A DNA stretch of 64,000 nucleotides from Hyphomicrobiales bacterium (GCA_021286855.1 JAJTBO010000022.1:1-64000); one strand, 5' to 3'; positions 8,886 to 19,801 are shown, numbered from the stretch's first letter. Translations and numbers: made by a program. The notes: a model not told the origin generated them from the letters alone.

Positions 8886-9994
8886 CGGGTCGGCTCCTCG
8901 GGCGTCCAGCGCACCCAGAGCGAGGTGGCGAGGCGGCGGCGCACGACGGTCCCCGGCGCTTCGGCCTCGCGGATGAAGAGTTCGCCGGAGGCAAGACGCC
9001 CTCCCCGGCCGGCGAAGGCTTCCTCGGTCAGCTCATGAAACGAGGCGTAGGAGGAGCGCATGGCGTAGACGGTGAGCATCAGGCCGATCGGCCCATCCGA
9101 AAGCAGGGCGCGCACCGCCCGCAGCATCTCCGGCAGGTGCTCGAACAGCTGCCAGACCTCGCCGTTCGTGCCGCGCCCGTATTTCGGCGGATCGAGCAGG
9201 ATCGCGTCGTAACGCGCGCCGCGACGGAGGTCGCGCTGCACGAACTTCATCGCGTCGTCGCAGATCCAGCGGATCGGCAGATGATCGAGGCCGCTCTCGG
9301 CCTGATTTTCCCGCGCCCAGGCGATCGACTTCTTGGAGGCGTCGACATGGGTCACTTCCGCCCCGGCGGCGGCCGCGACGAGGCTGGCGAGGCCGGTGTA
9401 GCCGAAGAGATTGAGGAGTTTCGGACGACGCCCGGCGGCGACGGCGCGTTCGATCGCGGCGCGCATCCACAGCCAGTGCGCCACTTGCTCCGGGAAGACG
9501 CCGGTGTGGCGGAAGGAGGTGAAGCGGCACGAGAACTTCACCGGGTCGAAGCTCATCGGCCAGGTCTCGGGGAGTTTCCGCGCGAACCGCCAACGGCCCG
9601 GGCCCTCCTCCTCGACGTCGCCGGTGAAGGCGGCGTCGGCCGCAGCCCAATCGGCCTCGGAAAGTCGCGGAGCCCACAGCGCCTGTTCTTCGGGGCGGAC
9701 GATGCGGATGTGGCCATAGCGCTCGAGCTTGCGGCCGAAACCGGAATCGAGGAGCGCGTAGTCGCTCCAACCATCGGTCTGGAGCATCTCGCAGGCGAGC
9801 GCGTCGCCGAGCGGGCGGCGTCCGGAGAAGACGGCCGGGTCGATCGGCGGCCGCGGCGGTTCGATCGGCTCGGCGGCGACCGGTTTCTCGGCGCGATCAC
9901 GCGGGCGCTCGCCGCGCGGCGGGGCGGAGCGCTCGCGCCGATCGGACGGGCGCTGCGGCGCGGAGGTCTTCGGGGGCTTGCGGGGACGGTCCAT
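8882..9994 (-). CDS. RlmI-type class I SAM-dependent methyltransferase (COG1092)
   Basis: A 370-residue protein resembling the 23S rRNA cytosine methyltransferase RlmI and relatives. The Rossmann core shows LNLFGYTGLASLVAAAAGAE (motif I), DASKKSIAWARENQ, and LDPPKYGRG (motif IV-like). The first 50 residues are Arg/Pro/Glu-rich and disordered. A full N-terminal PUA domain is not obvious, so this may be the shorter variant of the family. The stop overlaps the start of the downstream TrmH-type gene (ATGA), and with that gene it forms an RNA-modification pair. Divergent from the GtrA gene across 123 nt. Confidence 0.85.
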   Translation of the reverse strand: MDRPRKPPKTSAPQRPSDRRERSAPPRGERPRDRAEKPVAAEPIEPPRPPIDPAVFSGRRPLGDALACEMLQTDGWSDYALLDSGFGRKLERYGHIRIVRPEEQALWAPRLSEADWAAADAAFTGDVEEEGPGRWRFARKLPETWPMSFDPVKFSCRFTSFRHTGVFPEQVAHWLWMRAAIERAVAAGRRPKLLNLFGYTGLASLVAAAAGAEVTHVDASKKSIAWARENQAESGLDHLPIRWICDDAMKFVQRDLRRGARYDAILLDPPKYGRGTNGEVWQLFEHLPEMLRAVRALLSDGPIGLMLTVYAMRSSYASFHELTEEAFAGRGGRLASGELFIREAEAPGTVVRRRLATSLWVRWTPEEPTR

Positions 9995-10117
9995 CTACGA
10001 TGTGTTGTCCGAAGCCGCCCGCCCGGTCAACGGGAATCCCGCTTCGCCGGCAAGGCCGAGCCGCTTTCCGGCTCTGCGCGCCCCGAGACCGCCGCATTCG
10101 CCCGCAATGGGAACGTC

Positions 10118-10603
10118 ATGATCGCTCTGCCCGCCTCGCTCTCCCCGTCGCTGCGCGCCCGTCTCGAGCGCATCCTGAAGTTCGCCACCACCGGCGGCAT
10201 CGGCTTCGCGGTCGACGTCGGCACGCTGACGCTGCTCAACGCCGGCTTCGGCGTGAACCCCTATGTGGCGCGCGTCTTCGCCATCGCGGTGGCGATGTTC
10301 ACGACCTGGATGATCAACCGGCGCTGGACCTGGAAGGTGCACGACAAGACCACCGACGCCCGTGCGGTGGCCGCCGAAGGCGTGCGCTACGTGACGGTGG
10401 CGGTCGGCGCGGCGCTGGTCAACTACGGCATCTACGCCGCGACGCTCTATACGCTCTCGGGCCTCGTCCAAGGGTTCGACGACCTGCTGCCGCCGGTGGC
10501 GGCGGTGGTCGGGACGGCGGTGGCGATGTTCGTCTCCTGGTTCGGCTATTCGCACTTCGCCTTCCGCCACGCCGACCCGTTGCCGCCGCTGCGGGAAGGG
10601 TGA
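10118..10603 (+). CDS. GtrA-family membrane protein
   Basis: A 161-residue integral membrane protein with four predicted helices, the layout of the GtrA/DPMS family. The conserved opening LKFATTGGIGFAVDVGTLTLL, the motif TWMINRRWTW after helix 2 and the closing FVSWFGYSHFAFR are all present. GtrA proteins are thought to flip or help deliver undecaprenyl-linked sugars for cell-surface glycosylation. Here no glycosyltransferase is adjacent, so the partner is unknown; the exopolysaccharide locus lies 8 kb away. The start at ATG 10118 is the first in-frame methionine before the conserved domain. Confidence 0.88.
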   Translation: MIALPASLSPSLRARLERILKFATTGGIGFAVDVGTLTLLNAGFGVNPYVARVFAIAVAMFTTWMINRRWTWKVHDKTTDARAVAAEGVRYVTVAVGAALVNYGIYAATLYTLSGLVQGFDDLLPPVAAVVGTAVAMFVSWFGYSHFAFRHADPLPPLREG

Positions 10604-10663
10604 GGCGGGGCGTCCGCCTCGGCGCACGACGCGCGTCGGAGGCCGTGCGCGGTCCTCGGAGAT

Positions 10664-10793
10664 GTCGTGCGCGATGGTTCGAGACGGGCCTCCGGCCCTC
10701 CTCACCATGAGGCCCATGTGTTTGACGCGACGAAGAAAAACGCCTCATGCTGAGGAGCGGGCCTGCGGCCCGCGTCTCGAGCCATCGCGCACC
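10664..10793. repeat. Pair of dispersed-type repeats in inverted orientation
   Basis: Two imperfect copies of an approximately 50-nt element face each other: 10664-10712 (minus orientation) and 10743-10793 (plus). Each begins CCTCATG(G/C)TGAGGAG, contains a short internal palindrome (GGGCC...GGCCC) and ends CGTCTCGA(A/G)CCATCGCGCAC. The CCTCATGCTGAGGAG type of element is a dispersed intergenic repeat family in many Hyphomicrobiales. Together the copies could fold into one long cruciform. They lie directly upstream of the DNA methyltransferase gene; the rest of 10604-10877 contains nothing I recognise. Confidence 0.8.
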
Positions 10794-10877
10794 AAGCGTC
10801 CCTGATGAAGCCGACCCGCCCTGCCGCTTGACGGCCACCGCGTCGGCCTCGAGGATGGGGACGAATCGGGAGGGCGC

Positions 10878-12026
10878 ATGCGGGTCGCGGGACTTTTCGC
10901 CGGCATCGGCGGGCTGGAGAGCGGTCTGGCGCGGGCCGGGCACGAGGCCGAGATCTTCTGCGAGGTGTGGAAGCCGGCGGCGCTGGTGCTCGCCGACCGC
11001 TTTCCGGGCCGCGACATCCTGCCCGACGTGCGCGAGGCGACGAGCCTGCCGGCGCACGATCTGATGACCGCCGGCTTTCCCTGTCAGGACCTCTCCCAGG
11101 CCGGGCGCACGCTCGGCCTCGCCGGTGCCAAGTCGAGCCTGGTCGATCACGTCTTCCGCCTGATGGACGTCGCCCGGCCGGCGCACGTGCTGCTCGAAAA
11201 CGTCTCCTTCATGCTGCGGCTCGACGGCGGCTCGGCGATGCGACGGCTCGCCGAGGCGTTCGAACAGCGCGGCTATCGATGGGCCTACCGCACCGTCGAC
11301 ACGCTCGCCTTCCTGCCGCAACGCCGCCGCCGCATCTTCATGCTGGCGAGCCGGACGCTCGATCCGGCCGAGATCCTGTTCGCCGACGAGGCCACGCCCA
11401 TCGAGTCCACGACGGCGATCGAGACCCACGCGCACGGCTTCTACTGGACCGAAGGCGTGCGCGGCCTCGGCTGGGGGCCGGACTGCGTGCCGACGCTGAA
11501 GAACGGTTCGTCGGTCGGCATCCCCTCCCCTCCGGCGATCCTGATGCCCTCCGGCGCGATCGTCACCCCCGATCTCGCCGACGCCGAACGTCTGCAGGGC
11601 TTCCCCGAGGGATGGACGCACGCGGCCGAAGACGCCGGGCTCGGCCGGTTCCGTTGGTCGCTCGTCGGCAACGCGGTCAGCGTGCCGGTCGCGGCCTGGA
11701 TCGGCGAACGGCTGATGCGGCCGGGGGCCCACGAGACGAGCCGCGATCGCGATCTCGGCGCGGCGGCGCGCTGGCCCGATGCGGCGCGGTTCGACGGCGC
11801 GACGCGGAAGGCGGTGTCGATCGGGGCGTATCCGAAATTCGCCGAACGCCCGCCGCTCGCCGCCTTCCTGCGCCATCCGGGCAAGCCCCTGTCGATCCGG
11901 GCGACGCGCGGCTTCCTCTCGCGGCTCGACCGGACGCAGCTGCGGCTGCCGGCGGGGTTTCGGGCGCGGGTCGAGGATCATCTCGCGGCGGTTTCGAGCG
12001 GTGCCCGCGCGGCGGCGGCGGAGTGA
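10878..12026 (+). CDS. DNA (cytosine-5-)methyltransferase
   Basis: A 382-residue C5-cytosine DNA methyltransferase. Motif I is VAGLFAGIGGLESGL at the N-terminus, the catalytic motif IV is GFPCQDLSQAG with Cys69, motif VI is VLLENVSF, motif VIII is QRRRRIF, and motif X is GNAVSVPVA near residue 275. The target-recognition region (about 190-260) is short. A further tail of about 85 residues follows motif X, with a basic segment and no recognised domain. The next gene, 3 nt downstream, encodes a Vsr endonuclease, which repairs T:G mismatches caused by deamination of 5-methylcytosine. No restriction endonuclease gene is visible, so it is either an orphan Dcm-like enzyme or the remnant of a restriction-modification unit. 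Confidence 0.93.
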   Translation: MRVAGLFAGIGGLESGLARAGHEAEIFCEVWKPAALVLADRFPGRDILPDVREATSLPAHDLMTAGFPCQDLSQAGRTLGLAGAKSSLVDHVFRLMDVARPAHVLLENVSFMLRLDGGSAMRRLAEAFEQRGYRWAYRTVDTLAFLPQRRRRIFMLASRTLDPAEILFADEATPIESTTAIETHAHGFYWTEGVRGLGWGPDCVPTLKNGSSVGIPSPPAILMPSGAIVTPDLADAERLQGFPEGWTHAAEDAGLGRFRWSLVGNAVSVPVAAWIGERLMRPGAHETSRDRDLGAAARWPDAARFDGATRKAVSIGAYPKFAERPPLAAFLRHPGKPLSIRATRGFLSRLDRTQLRLPAGFRARVEDHLAAVSSGARAAAAE

Positions 12027-12029
12027 GGC

Positions 12030-12491
12030 ATGGCCGACGACGCCGAACGACCGGCGCGGCCGGACCGCCCCCTGCCCCAGTCGCCGGAACGCTCGCGTCT
12101 GCTCGGCCGGGTCCGGCAGACCAGGACCGCGCCGGAAGAGGCCGTGGCGAAGGCGCTGCGGGCCCTCGGCCTCGCCTACCGGCGCAACGTCAGGAGCCTG
12201 CCGGGCTCGCCCGACTTCGCCAACGCCACGCGGCGCTTCGCGATCTTCGTCAACGGCTGCTTCTGGCACGCCCACACCGGCTGTAGGCGAGCGACGACGC
12301 CGAAGAACAACCGCGCCTTCTGGGTGGCGAAGTTCGCCGCCAACCGGGCTCGCGACGCGGCGGCGATCCGGGCGCTGCGGGCGCGGGGCTTCCGGGTGAT
12401 GGTGATCTGGGAATGCGAGGCGGCGAACGCCGAGGCGCGGCTCGCAAGGCGCCTGGGGAGCGCGGCGGCGGGCCCACTCCCGCGCTCGTGA
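12030..12491 (+). CDS. vsr: Very short patch repair endonuclease (Vsr)
   Basis: A 153-residue mismatch endonuclease that nicks 5' of the T in T:G mismatches. The family pattern is clear: R-S-x-x-L-x-x-V-x-x-x-x-T-x-P-E near residues 20-36, YRRNVRSLPGSPDFA with the catalytic Asp, FVNGCFWHAHTGCRRATTPKNNRAFW with the zinc-binding and active-site Cys/His residues, and MVIWECE at the end. Length fits the family. It follows the C5 methyltransferase by 3 nt and is surely cotranscribed, the classical dcm-vsr arrangement. Confidence 0.95.
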   Translation: MADDAERPARPDRPLPQSPERSRLLGRVRQTRTAPEEAVAKALRALGLAYRRNVRSLPGSPDFANATRRFAIFVNGCFWHAHTGCRRATTPKNNRAFWVAKFAANRARDAAAIRALRARGFRVMVIWECEAANAEARLARRLGSAAAGPLPRS

Positions 12492-12626
12492 CCGGCGGGG
12501 AAAGGGGCTTTCGCCTTTTCGGTGGCGTCGCGCCGGGGTTTCGTGCATAAGGACGGCGCGCCGACCCCGCTGGACGACATCCCGGCGGGGCCATGTCTGT
12601 TTGTCTCACCCGAAAGGATGATCTCG

Positions 12627-12896
12627 ATGTCGATCACGGCCGAACGCAAGCTCGAAGTCGTCAAGCAGTACGCGACCCACGAAGGCGACACCGGTTCGCC
12701 GGAAGTCCAGGTCGCGGTCCTGTCCGAGCGCATCGCCAACCTCACCGAGCACTTCAAGACCCACGCCAAGGACAACCATTCCCGTCGTGGCCTCCTGAAG
12801 ATGGTCTCGCAGCGCCGTTCGCTCCTCGACTATCTGAAGAAGAAGGAAGAGGCGCGCTACAAGGCTCTCATCGAGCGTCTCGGCCTGCGCCGCTGA
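12627..12896 (+). CDS. rpsO: 30S ribosomal protein S15
   Basis: An 89-residue protein of canonical length that binds 16S rRNA early in assembly of the small-subunit platform. The sequence opens [15 protein letters not shown] and contains [32 protein letters not shown], the family hallmark. The start at 12627 follows GAAAGGA at a normal distance; upstream in-frame ATGs would add residues not found in the family. It lies 348 nt upstream of pnp, the conserved order in bacteria. Confidence 0.98.
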   Translation: MSITAERKLEVVKQYATHEGDTGSPEVQVAVLSERIANLTEHFKTHAKDNHSRRGLLKMVSQRRSLLDYLKKKEEARYKALIERLGLRR

Positions 12897-13244
12897 CGTG
12901 TGCCGCGCGGAACCGATCCCGCGCGCTCGACGACTTCTCGGGGCGGCGGCCGCCGCCGCTCCGGGCCTTTCGACGGAAGGCTTCCGTCGCCCCGTCTCCG
13001 CCGCCGCGTTAAGGTTCGCGCCGGAGACCCTCGCGGACCATGGCAGGATCGCCGGGGGCTTCTCGACCTCTCTCTCGGAGCCCCCCGCCGTCTTGCTCAT
13101 GGTCCCTCGGACGGGCCCCGCCCGACCGATCCTCAACCACGGAGCCCGCCGCCGTACGATCGGCGCGGCTCGCGTCCGCAAACAGGCGGTTCGTCGTGTC
13201 CCCTCCGAGGACGCGGCCCGCCGGGACCGAAAGACAAGAGACAC
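12897..13244 (+). other. rpsO-pnp spacer with a GC-rich hairpin
   Basis: A 348-nt spacer without a credible gene; the frames that cross it are upstream extensions of pnp. A perfect palindrome of 8-nt arms, GGCGGCGG/CCGCCGCC, sits at 12942-12957, 45 nt after rpsO. In other bacteria this spacer holds a terminator and an RNase III-cleaved leader hairpin through which PNPase autoregulates. The hairpin could be either; no T-tract follows it. Confidence 0.45.
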
Positions 13245-15398
<2,154 letters not shown>

Positions 15399-15421
15399 TC
15401 GGTTCTTCCCGCGTAGACATG

Positions 15422-15455
15422 CGAAGGGCGCCCCTCGGGGCGCCCTTCGTCGTTT
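15422..15455 (+). terminator. Rho-independent-type terminator after pnp
   Basis: CGAAGGGCGCCCC and GGGGCGCCCTTCG form a 13-bp stem with a minimal loop (15422-15449), followed by TCGTTT. It lies 24 nt after the pnp stop and also faces the stop of the convergent gene at 15478, so it may act in both directions. Confidence 0.8.
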
Positions 15456-15477
15456 CGGATCGACCGCGACGGCGCGA

Positions 15478-16053
15478 TCAGTGGCCGAGGCCGATCTGCT
15501 TCATGAAGTCGGCGTTGTCCCAGAAGAGGTATTCCTCGTCCATGACGCCGGCCTTGGTCCAATGGCCGACGGTCGCCATGGTCAGCTTGAAGGGCTTGCC
15601 GGTCGGGGCGATGGTCTTGCCGCCGCCGATCGGCATCGGCTGGGTGAAGGCGCCCTCGAGGACGCCGATCACCGCCGTCCATTCGCCCTGGCCGAACTTG
15701 ACCGGATGCTGCTCGATGCGGGTGTCGGGGGCGAAGACGAACATCGGCTTCAGCTCCTCGATGTGATCGTGCAGACCCTTCGAGGTGTGGCCGTCGGGAT
15801 AATGGACGAGGATGTCCTGGGCATGGCTCTCGCCGAGACGATCCCACTTCTGATGGGTGTAGACGTCGAAGTCGAGCGTGTCGAAGGTCTCGATGTTCTT
15901 CGCCGTGGTCTTCTCGGCGTCCTGGTATTTGGCGAGATCCTGGAGCAACGCCGGCACCGGCGAGCTCTGCGGGGTCGTCGTTTCGGCCGCGACGGCGGCG
16001 GACGACAGGAGCGAGGCGGCGAGAGCGAAGACGAAGCGGGGAGCGATTTTCAT
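15478..16053 (-). CDS. Secreted SnoaL-like (ester cyclase family) protein
   Basis: A 191-residue protein with a clear Sec signal peptide (MKIAPRFVFALAASLLSSAAVAA, cleavage near residue 23). The mature part is an NTF2-like/SnoaL fold: DTLDFDVYTHQKWDRLGESHAQDILVHYPDGH, then LHDHIEELKPMFVFAPDTRIEQHPVKFGQGEWTAVIGVLEGAF. Proteins of this group are annotated as ester cyclases, but the substrate is unknown and catalysis is not established. The longer frame upstream was rejected because the signal peptide would become internal. It is a single gene, convergent with pnp, with an inverted repeat about 100 nt upstream. Confidence 0.75.
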   Translation of the reverse strand: MKIAPRFVFALAASLLSSAAVAAETTTPQSSPVPALLQDLAKYQDAEKTTAKNIETFDTLDFDVYTHQKWDRLGESHAQDILVHYPDGHTSKGLHDHIEELKPMFVFAPDTRIEQHPVKFGQGEWTAVIGVLEGAFTQPMPIGGGKTIAPTGKPFKLTMATVGHWTKAGVMDEEYLFWDNADFMKQIGLGH

Positions 16054-16154
16054 GGAAGTCTCCGAAATCTCGGGGCGGGTCGGCCCCGTCAGGTTCGATG
16101 ACTTCTGGATACGAGCCTCTCGCTTCGGCCGATAGCCGACCTGTCGGCGACGGA

Positions 16155-16175
16155 TTGTCTCCGTGGTGGAGACAA
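16155..16175 (-). promoter_or_regulatory. Perfect inverted repeat upstream of the SnoaL-like gene
   Basis: Arms TTGTCTCC (16155-16162) and GGAGACAA (16168-16175) are separated by 5 nt. Spacing and symmetry are those of a dimeric repressor operator of the TetR or MarR kind. It lies 102 nt upstream of the secreted SnoaL-like gene, where a promoter is expected. A hairpin terminator is less likely, because no gene ends nearby on either strand and the A/T run is on the wrong side. Confidence 0.5.
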
Positions 16176-16276
16176 AAAAATGCCCTGTGAGCTTCACTGT
16201 TCAATTCGACGATGTTCCGGGGACTGCCGGCGGGCGAGGCCTCCGAGTCCGACGCCTCGCCTCGAGTGCGACGCGG

Positions 16277-17578
16277 TCAGGCGTAGAGATCCTCTCTCGT
16301 CGGCGGCAGGCCCGACGGGCCGCGGGTGCGTTTCGAGGCGACCGTCTGGAAGAGGTTGATCGAGCCGGTGCGGAAACCGAGCGAGACGCCGGCGAGGTAG
16401 AGGATCCAGATCCGGGTCTTCGGCGCGCCGACGATCGCCGCCGCCTCGTCGAACCGCGCGGACAGCGCCCGCGCCCACAGTTCGGTGGTGCGGGCGTAGT
16501 GCTCGCGCCAGCCCTCGACGTCGTGGACCTCGAAGCCGTGCTCCTCGAGATTGGTCAGGGTCAGGCCGATGTGGTCGACCTCGCCGCCGGGGAAGACGTA
16601 GCGGGTCAGCGCCTCGTATTCCGACCGCTTGCGGCGGAAGCGCTTCAGGTCCTTCTTGCCCCGCCGGGTGATGGCGTGGTGCAGGTAGAGGCCGCGATCG
16701 ACGAGAAGGCGGCGGATCGTCTCGAAATAGGCGTCGTAGTTGTCGAAGCCGACCGCCTCGAACATGCCGATCGACGAGATCTTGTCGAACTGCCCGTCGA
16801 GGGTGCGGTAATCCTGCAACTCGACGCGGACCCGGTCGGAAAGACCGCGTTCGGCGATCCGGGCGCGCGAGAACTCCAGCTGTTCGGTGGAGAGCGTCAC
16901 GCCGAGCGCGGTCACGCCGTAATGTTCGGCGGCGTGGCAGACGAGCGCGCCCCAACCCGAACCGATGTCGAGGAAACGGTCGCCCGGCTTCAGGCGCAGC
17001 TTGCGGCAGATCATGTCGAGCTTGTCGGCCTGCGCGGTGGCGAGGTCGTTGCTCCAATCTCGGAAATAGGCGCAGGTGTAGACCATGCTCGGATCGAGAA
17101 AGAGCCGATAGAAGTCGTTCGAGACGTCGTAGTGGAACTCGATGTCGGCCTTGTCGCTGCCGCCCGAGCCGGCGCGCGCCACGCCGGTCAGGGCGGCCGG
17201 CGGCGGCGCGGCGGGCGCGAACAGGAAGGGCGCGAGGCGGCGCAGCAGCAGCCCCTTGTCGAGCGCCTTCAGGATCGCCCGCGTGCGCACCTTCGGACGT
17301 CGTTCGAAGACGTCGAAGAGCGTGCCGCCGCGCAGATCGATGAGGCCTTCGGCGTGGAGGTCGATCAGGGTCGATACGGTCGGGCGGCGCAGCAGGCGCG
17401 TCACGGCGCCTTCGTGGCCGACGAAGATGCGGAGGCCGTCGGGAGCGAGATCTGAGGGAACGGTGCGTCCGTCCCACAGTTCGAAGCCGAAGGCCAGATC
17501 GAGGACCCGGTGGACGTGGCGCAGCACGTCGAGCGCGGCGTCGGCGCGGCGAGCGGAAGCGGCGGGCGTCGTGGTCAT
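16277..17578 (-). CDS. cfa: Cyclopropane-fatty-acyl-phospholipid synthase
   Basis: A 433-residue SAM-dependent enzyme that adds a methylene bridge to unsaturated acyl chains of membrane phospholipids. After an N-terminal domain of about 140 residues comes the methyltransferase domain with DIEFHYDVSNDFYRLFLDPSMVYTCAYF, motif I LDIGSGWGALVCHAAEHYGV, LSTEQLEFSRARIAE, and SIGMFEAVGFDNYDAYF; YVFPGGEVDHIG lies further on. All match the CFA/mycolic-acid synthase family. The start at 17578 has GGAGGG 8 nt upstream. The gene is divergent from the SDR gene and probably monocistronic. Confidence 0.93.
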   Translation of the reverse strand: MTTTPAASARRADAALDVLRHVHRVLDLAFGFELWDGRTVPSDLAPDGLRIFVGHEGAVTRLLRRPTVSTLIDLHAEGLIDLRGGTLFDVFERRPKVRTRAILKALDKGLLLRRLAPFLFAPAAPPPAALTGVARAGSGGSDKADIEFHYDVSNDFYRLFLDPSMVYTCAYFRDWSNDLATAQADKLDMICRKLRLKPGDRFLDIGSGWGALVCHAAEHYGVTALGVTLSTEQLEFSRARIAERGLSDRVRVELQDYRTLDGQFDKISSIGMFEAVGFDNYDAYFETIRRLLVDRGLYLHHAITRRGKKDLKRFRRKRSEYEALTRYVFPGGEVDHIGLTLTNLEEHGFEVHDVEGWREHYARTTELWARALSARFDEAAAIVGAPKTRIWILYLAGVSLGFRTGSINLFQTVASKRTRGPSGLPPTREDLYA

Positions 17579-17743
17579 GGAGCGTCCCTCCGAAGGCGCG
17601 GTCGGCGCGCGATGGGAAAGCATCGGCCAATCCTCCCCCTGCGGCAACCTCGACTTCGGGCCGGTCTCCGCTCCGCGCGGAGATCGGAACGATGGACGCC
17701 GAGACGATGGACGCCGGGCGACGGTTGTCGCAAAGTCGGTCGC

Positions 17744-18679
17744 ATGACCGACGCAACTCTCGATCTCCTCGTCCTCGGCTGGGGCTATTCGGCGCGCCAC
17801 GGCGCGGCCCGGCTCGCCCCGCGGCTCCGCTCGCTCGTCGCCACCGCGCGTGCGCGCGACAAGGCCGACCGGCTCCGGGCCGCCGGGATCGACGCGATCG
17901 ATCTTTCGGCCGACGACGCCGAGGCGCGGCTCATCCAGGCCGTCGATCGGGCGAGCCACGTCCTCGTTTCGGCCGGGCCGAGCGCGGCGGGCGATCCCTT
18001 CTTCGATCGGCTGGCGCCGTCGTTGCGGGCGTCGGCGGCGGCCGGGCGGCTGCGGTGGATCGGCTATCTCTCGACCGTCGGGGTCTACGGCAACGCCGAT
18101 GGCGGCTTCGTCGACGAGACGACGACGCCGGAGCCGGCGTCGGAGCGGACCCGCTGGCGGATCGCGGCGGAATCCCTCTGGGCGAGGCTCGGGACGGAGA
18201 TCGGCGTTCCGGTGGCGATCCTGCGGCTCGCCGGGATCTATGGCCCCGGCCGCAACGCCTTCGTCAACCTCGACAGGGGCACGGCGCGGCGGGTGATCAA
18301 GCCGGGGCAGATGTTCAACCGCATCCATGTCGAGGACATCGGCCGAGCGATCGCGGCGGCGGCCGAGGCGCGATTCGACGGCGTGCTCAACGTCTCCGAC
18401 GACGAGCCGGCGCCGCCGCAGCTGCCGATCGAACTCGCCGCGCGGCTGATGGGCGTCGCGCCGCCGCCGGAGATCCCCTACGACGAAGCGGAGTTCACGC
18501 CGATGGCGCGGAGCTTCTGGGGCGAGAGCAAACGGGTCGGCAACGCGCGTCTGCATGCCCTCATCGGCGATCTCGGCCATCCGACCTATCGGCAGGGACT
18601 GACCGATCTGTGGGAGAGCGGCGGCTGGGCCGGCGATGCGGAGGATCGCGAGGACGCCAGCCCGAAGTTCCGCCGCTGA
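17744..18679 (+). CDS. NAD(P)-dependent epimerase/dehydratase-like protein (SDR, YeeZ type)
   Basis: A 311-residue protein of the extended short-chain dehydrogenase superfamily. The N-terminal nucleotide-binding loop is LLVLGWGYSARHGA, the form seen in YeeZ-type proteins rather than the classical GxxGxxG. WIGYLSTVGVYGNADGGFVDE supplies the likely Ser/Tyr region, and GVPVAILRLAGIYGPGRN is a conserved SDR segment. The C-terminal part matches sugar-nucleotide epimerase-like proteins of unknown substrate. Divergent from cfa across 165 nt and convergent with the acetyltransferase gene 12 nt away. Confidence 0.8.
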   Translation: MTDATLDLLVLGWGYSARHGAARLAPRLRSLVATARARDKADRLRAAGIDAIDLSADDAEARLIQAVDRASHVLVSAGPSAAGDPFFDRLAPSLRASAAAGRLRWIGYLSTVGVYGNADGGFVDETTTPEPASERTRWRIAAESLWARLGTEIGVPVAILRLAGIYGPGRNAFVNLDRGTARRVIKPGQMFNRIHVEDIGRAIAAAAEARFDGVLNVSDDEPAPPQLPIELAARLMGVAPPPEIPYDEAEFTPMARSFWGESKRVGNARLHALIGDLGHPTYRQGLTDLWESGGWAGDAEDREDASPKFRR

Positions 18680-18691
18680 GCCGCGCCGCCC

Positions 18692-19801
18692 TCACGCCGA
18701 CGCGGCCGGCGCCGGGGCGGCCGCCTCGACGGCGAGGCGATGGCGGCGACGCCGGATCTGCTGCCGCCGCCACAGAGCGGCGAGACGGCCCTTGAAGGTG
18801 AGCGGCTGGAAGAGATCCCAGAGCGGCTCGGCCTCGACGTGGAAGTCGAGCTTGTAGGCCTCGTCGCCGATGGTGAAGTCGAAGAGCCGCACGCCGTCGG
18901 CCTCGGCCGCGACGACGAGATCCTCGGTGAGCAACAGGCCGGGCGACCAGTTCTTCCAGGCGACGTCGAAGCCGGTGGCGAGCAGCTGGAAGCCGTCGCC
19001 GACCCGCGTGCCGAAGCCGGCGGCGAGGGTGCGTCCGTCGAGGGAGAGTTCGGCGATCCGGGCGATCGAGGCGTCGCACGCCAGGCGCCGCCAGAAGGCT
19101 TCGACCGGCGCGACGTCGCGGCCCAGGTTCTCCTCGGCGAAGCGGGCGCGCCGCCACTCGAGCAGGCGTTCGAGCGGCTCGGGCGCGTCGCAGGCGGGAA
19201 CCAGACGGAAGGCGAGATCGCCCTTGTTGCGCAGTTTGCGACGCTTGCGGTCGAGCGATCGGCGCATCGAGCCGTCGAAACTCTCGACGACGCTGCGGCC
19301 GTCGACGCGATCGAGACGGACGACGTGCGTCGAGTTGGCCGAGCGCTCGACGCCGGGAAGGTCGAGGAAGGGATTGGCGAGGTCGCCGATCCGCGCCGGC
19401 ATCTTGTCGAGGACGAGGAGATCGCAGGGCGGCAGAGCGGCCCGAATCGCCGCCCACAGCCCTACCGTCTCGGCCGGATCGGCGGCGAAGTCGCGGGCGA
19501 GAATCGGACCGCCGTAATCGGCGACGCCGCGGTCCCAGCCGCGCAGCAGGCGCACGCCGGACCGCGTCTCGCGGGCGAGCGGTTGCCGCAGGACGACGTC
19601 GGAGGCGCCACGCTCACGGACCTCGAGGAGGAACAGATCGGCCGCCGCGTCGTCGGCGAAGCTCTTCGCCCAGGCGGCGAGCCAGGCGGGGTGCTGGAAC
19701 GGCGTGGCGAAGACGGCGTCCGCGGCGAAGGCCAGGGCGGCTCGACGGGCCTCGCGCCCCGCGGCGACCGTGACGTCCCATTCTCTCATCTCGAAGACCA
19801 A
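18692..19801 (-). CDS. GNAT-fold acetyltransferase (CelD/BcsL-like, polysaccharide-associated)
   Basis: A 369-residue cytosolic protein. The second half has the GNAT acetyltransferase fold of the Acetyltransf_6 type: residues around RSLDRKRRKLRNKGDLAFRLV, then LLEWRRARFAEE, ELSLDGRTLAAGFGTRVGDGFQLLATGFDVAWKNWSPGLLLTEDLV and LFDFTIGDEAYKLDFHVEAEPLWDL. The closing FTIGDE(A/P)YK signature is characteristic of CelD/BcsL-like proteins found in cellulose and other exopolysaccharide clusters. It stands divergent from the chain-length gene at 20035 and likely modifies a sugar of that polymer; that is inferred from position. Confidence 0.8.
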   Translation of the reverse strand: MVFEMREWDVTVAAGREARRAALAFAADAVFATPFQHPAWLAAWAKSFADDAAADLFLLEVRERGASDVVLRQPLARETRSGVRLLRGWDRGVADYGGPILARDFAADPAETVGLWAAIRAALPPCDLLVLDKMPARIGDLANPFLDLPGVERSANSTHVVRLDRVDGRSVVESFDGSMRRSLDRKRRKLRNKGDLAFRLVPACDAPEPLERLLEWRRARFAEENLGRDVAPVEAFWRRLACDASIARIAELSLDGRTLAAGFGTRVGDGFQLLATGFDVAWKNWSPGLLLTEDLVVAAEADGVRLFDFTIGDEAYKLDFHVEAEPLWDLFQPLTFKGRLAALWRRQQIRRRRHRLAVEAAAPAPAASA

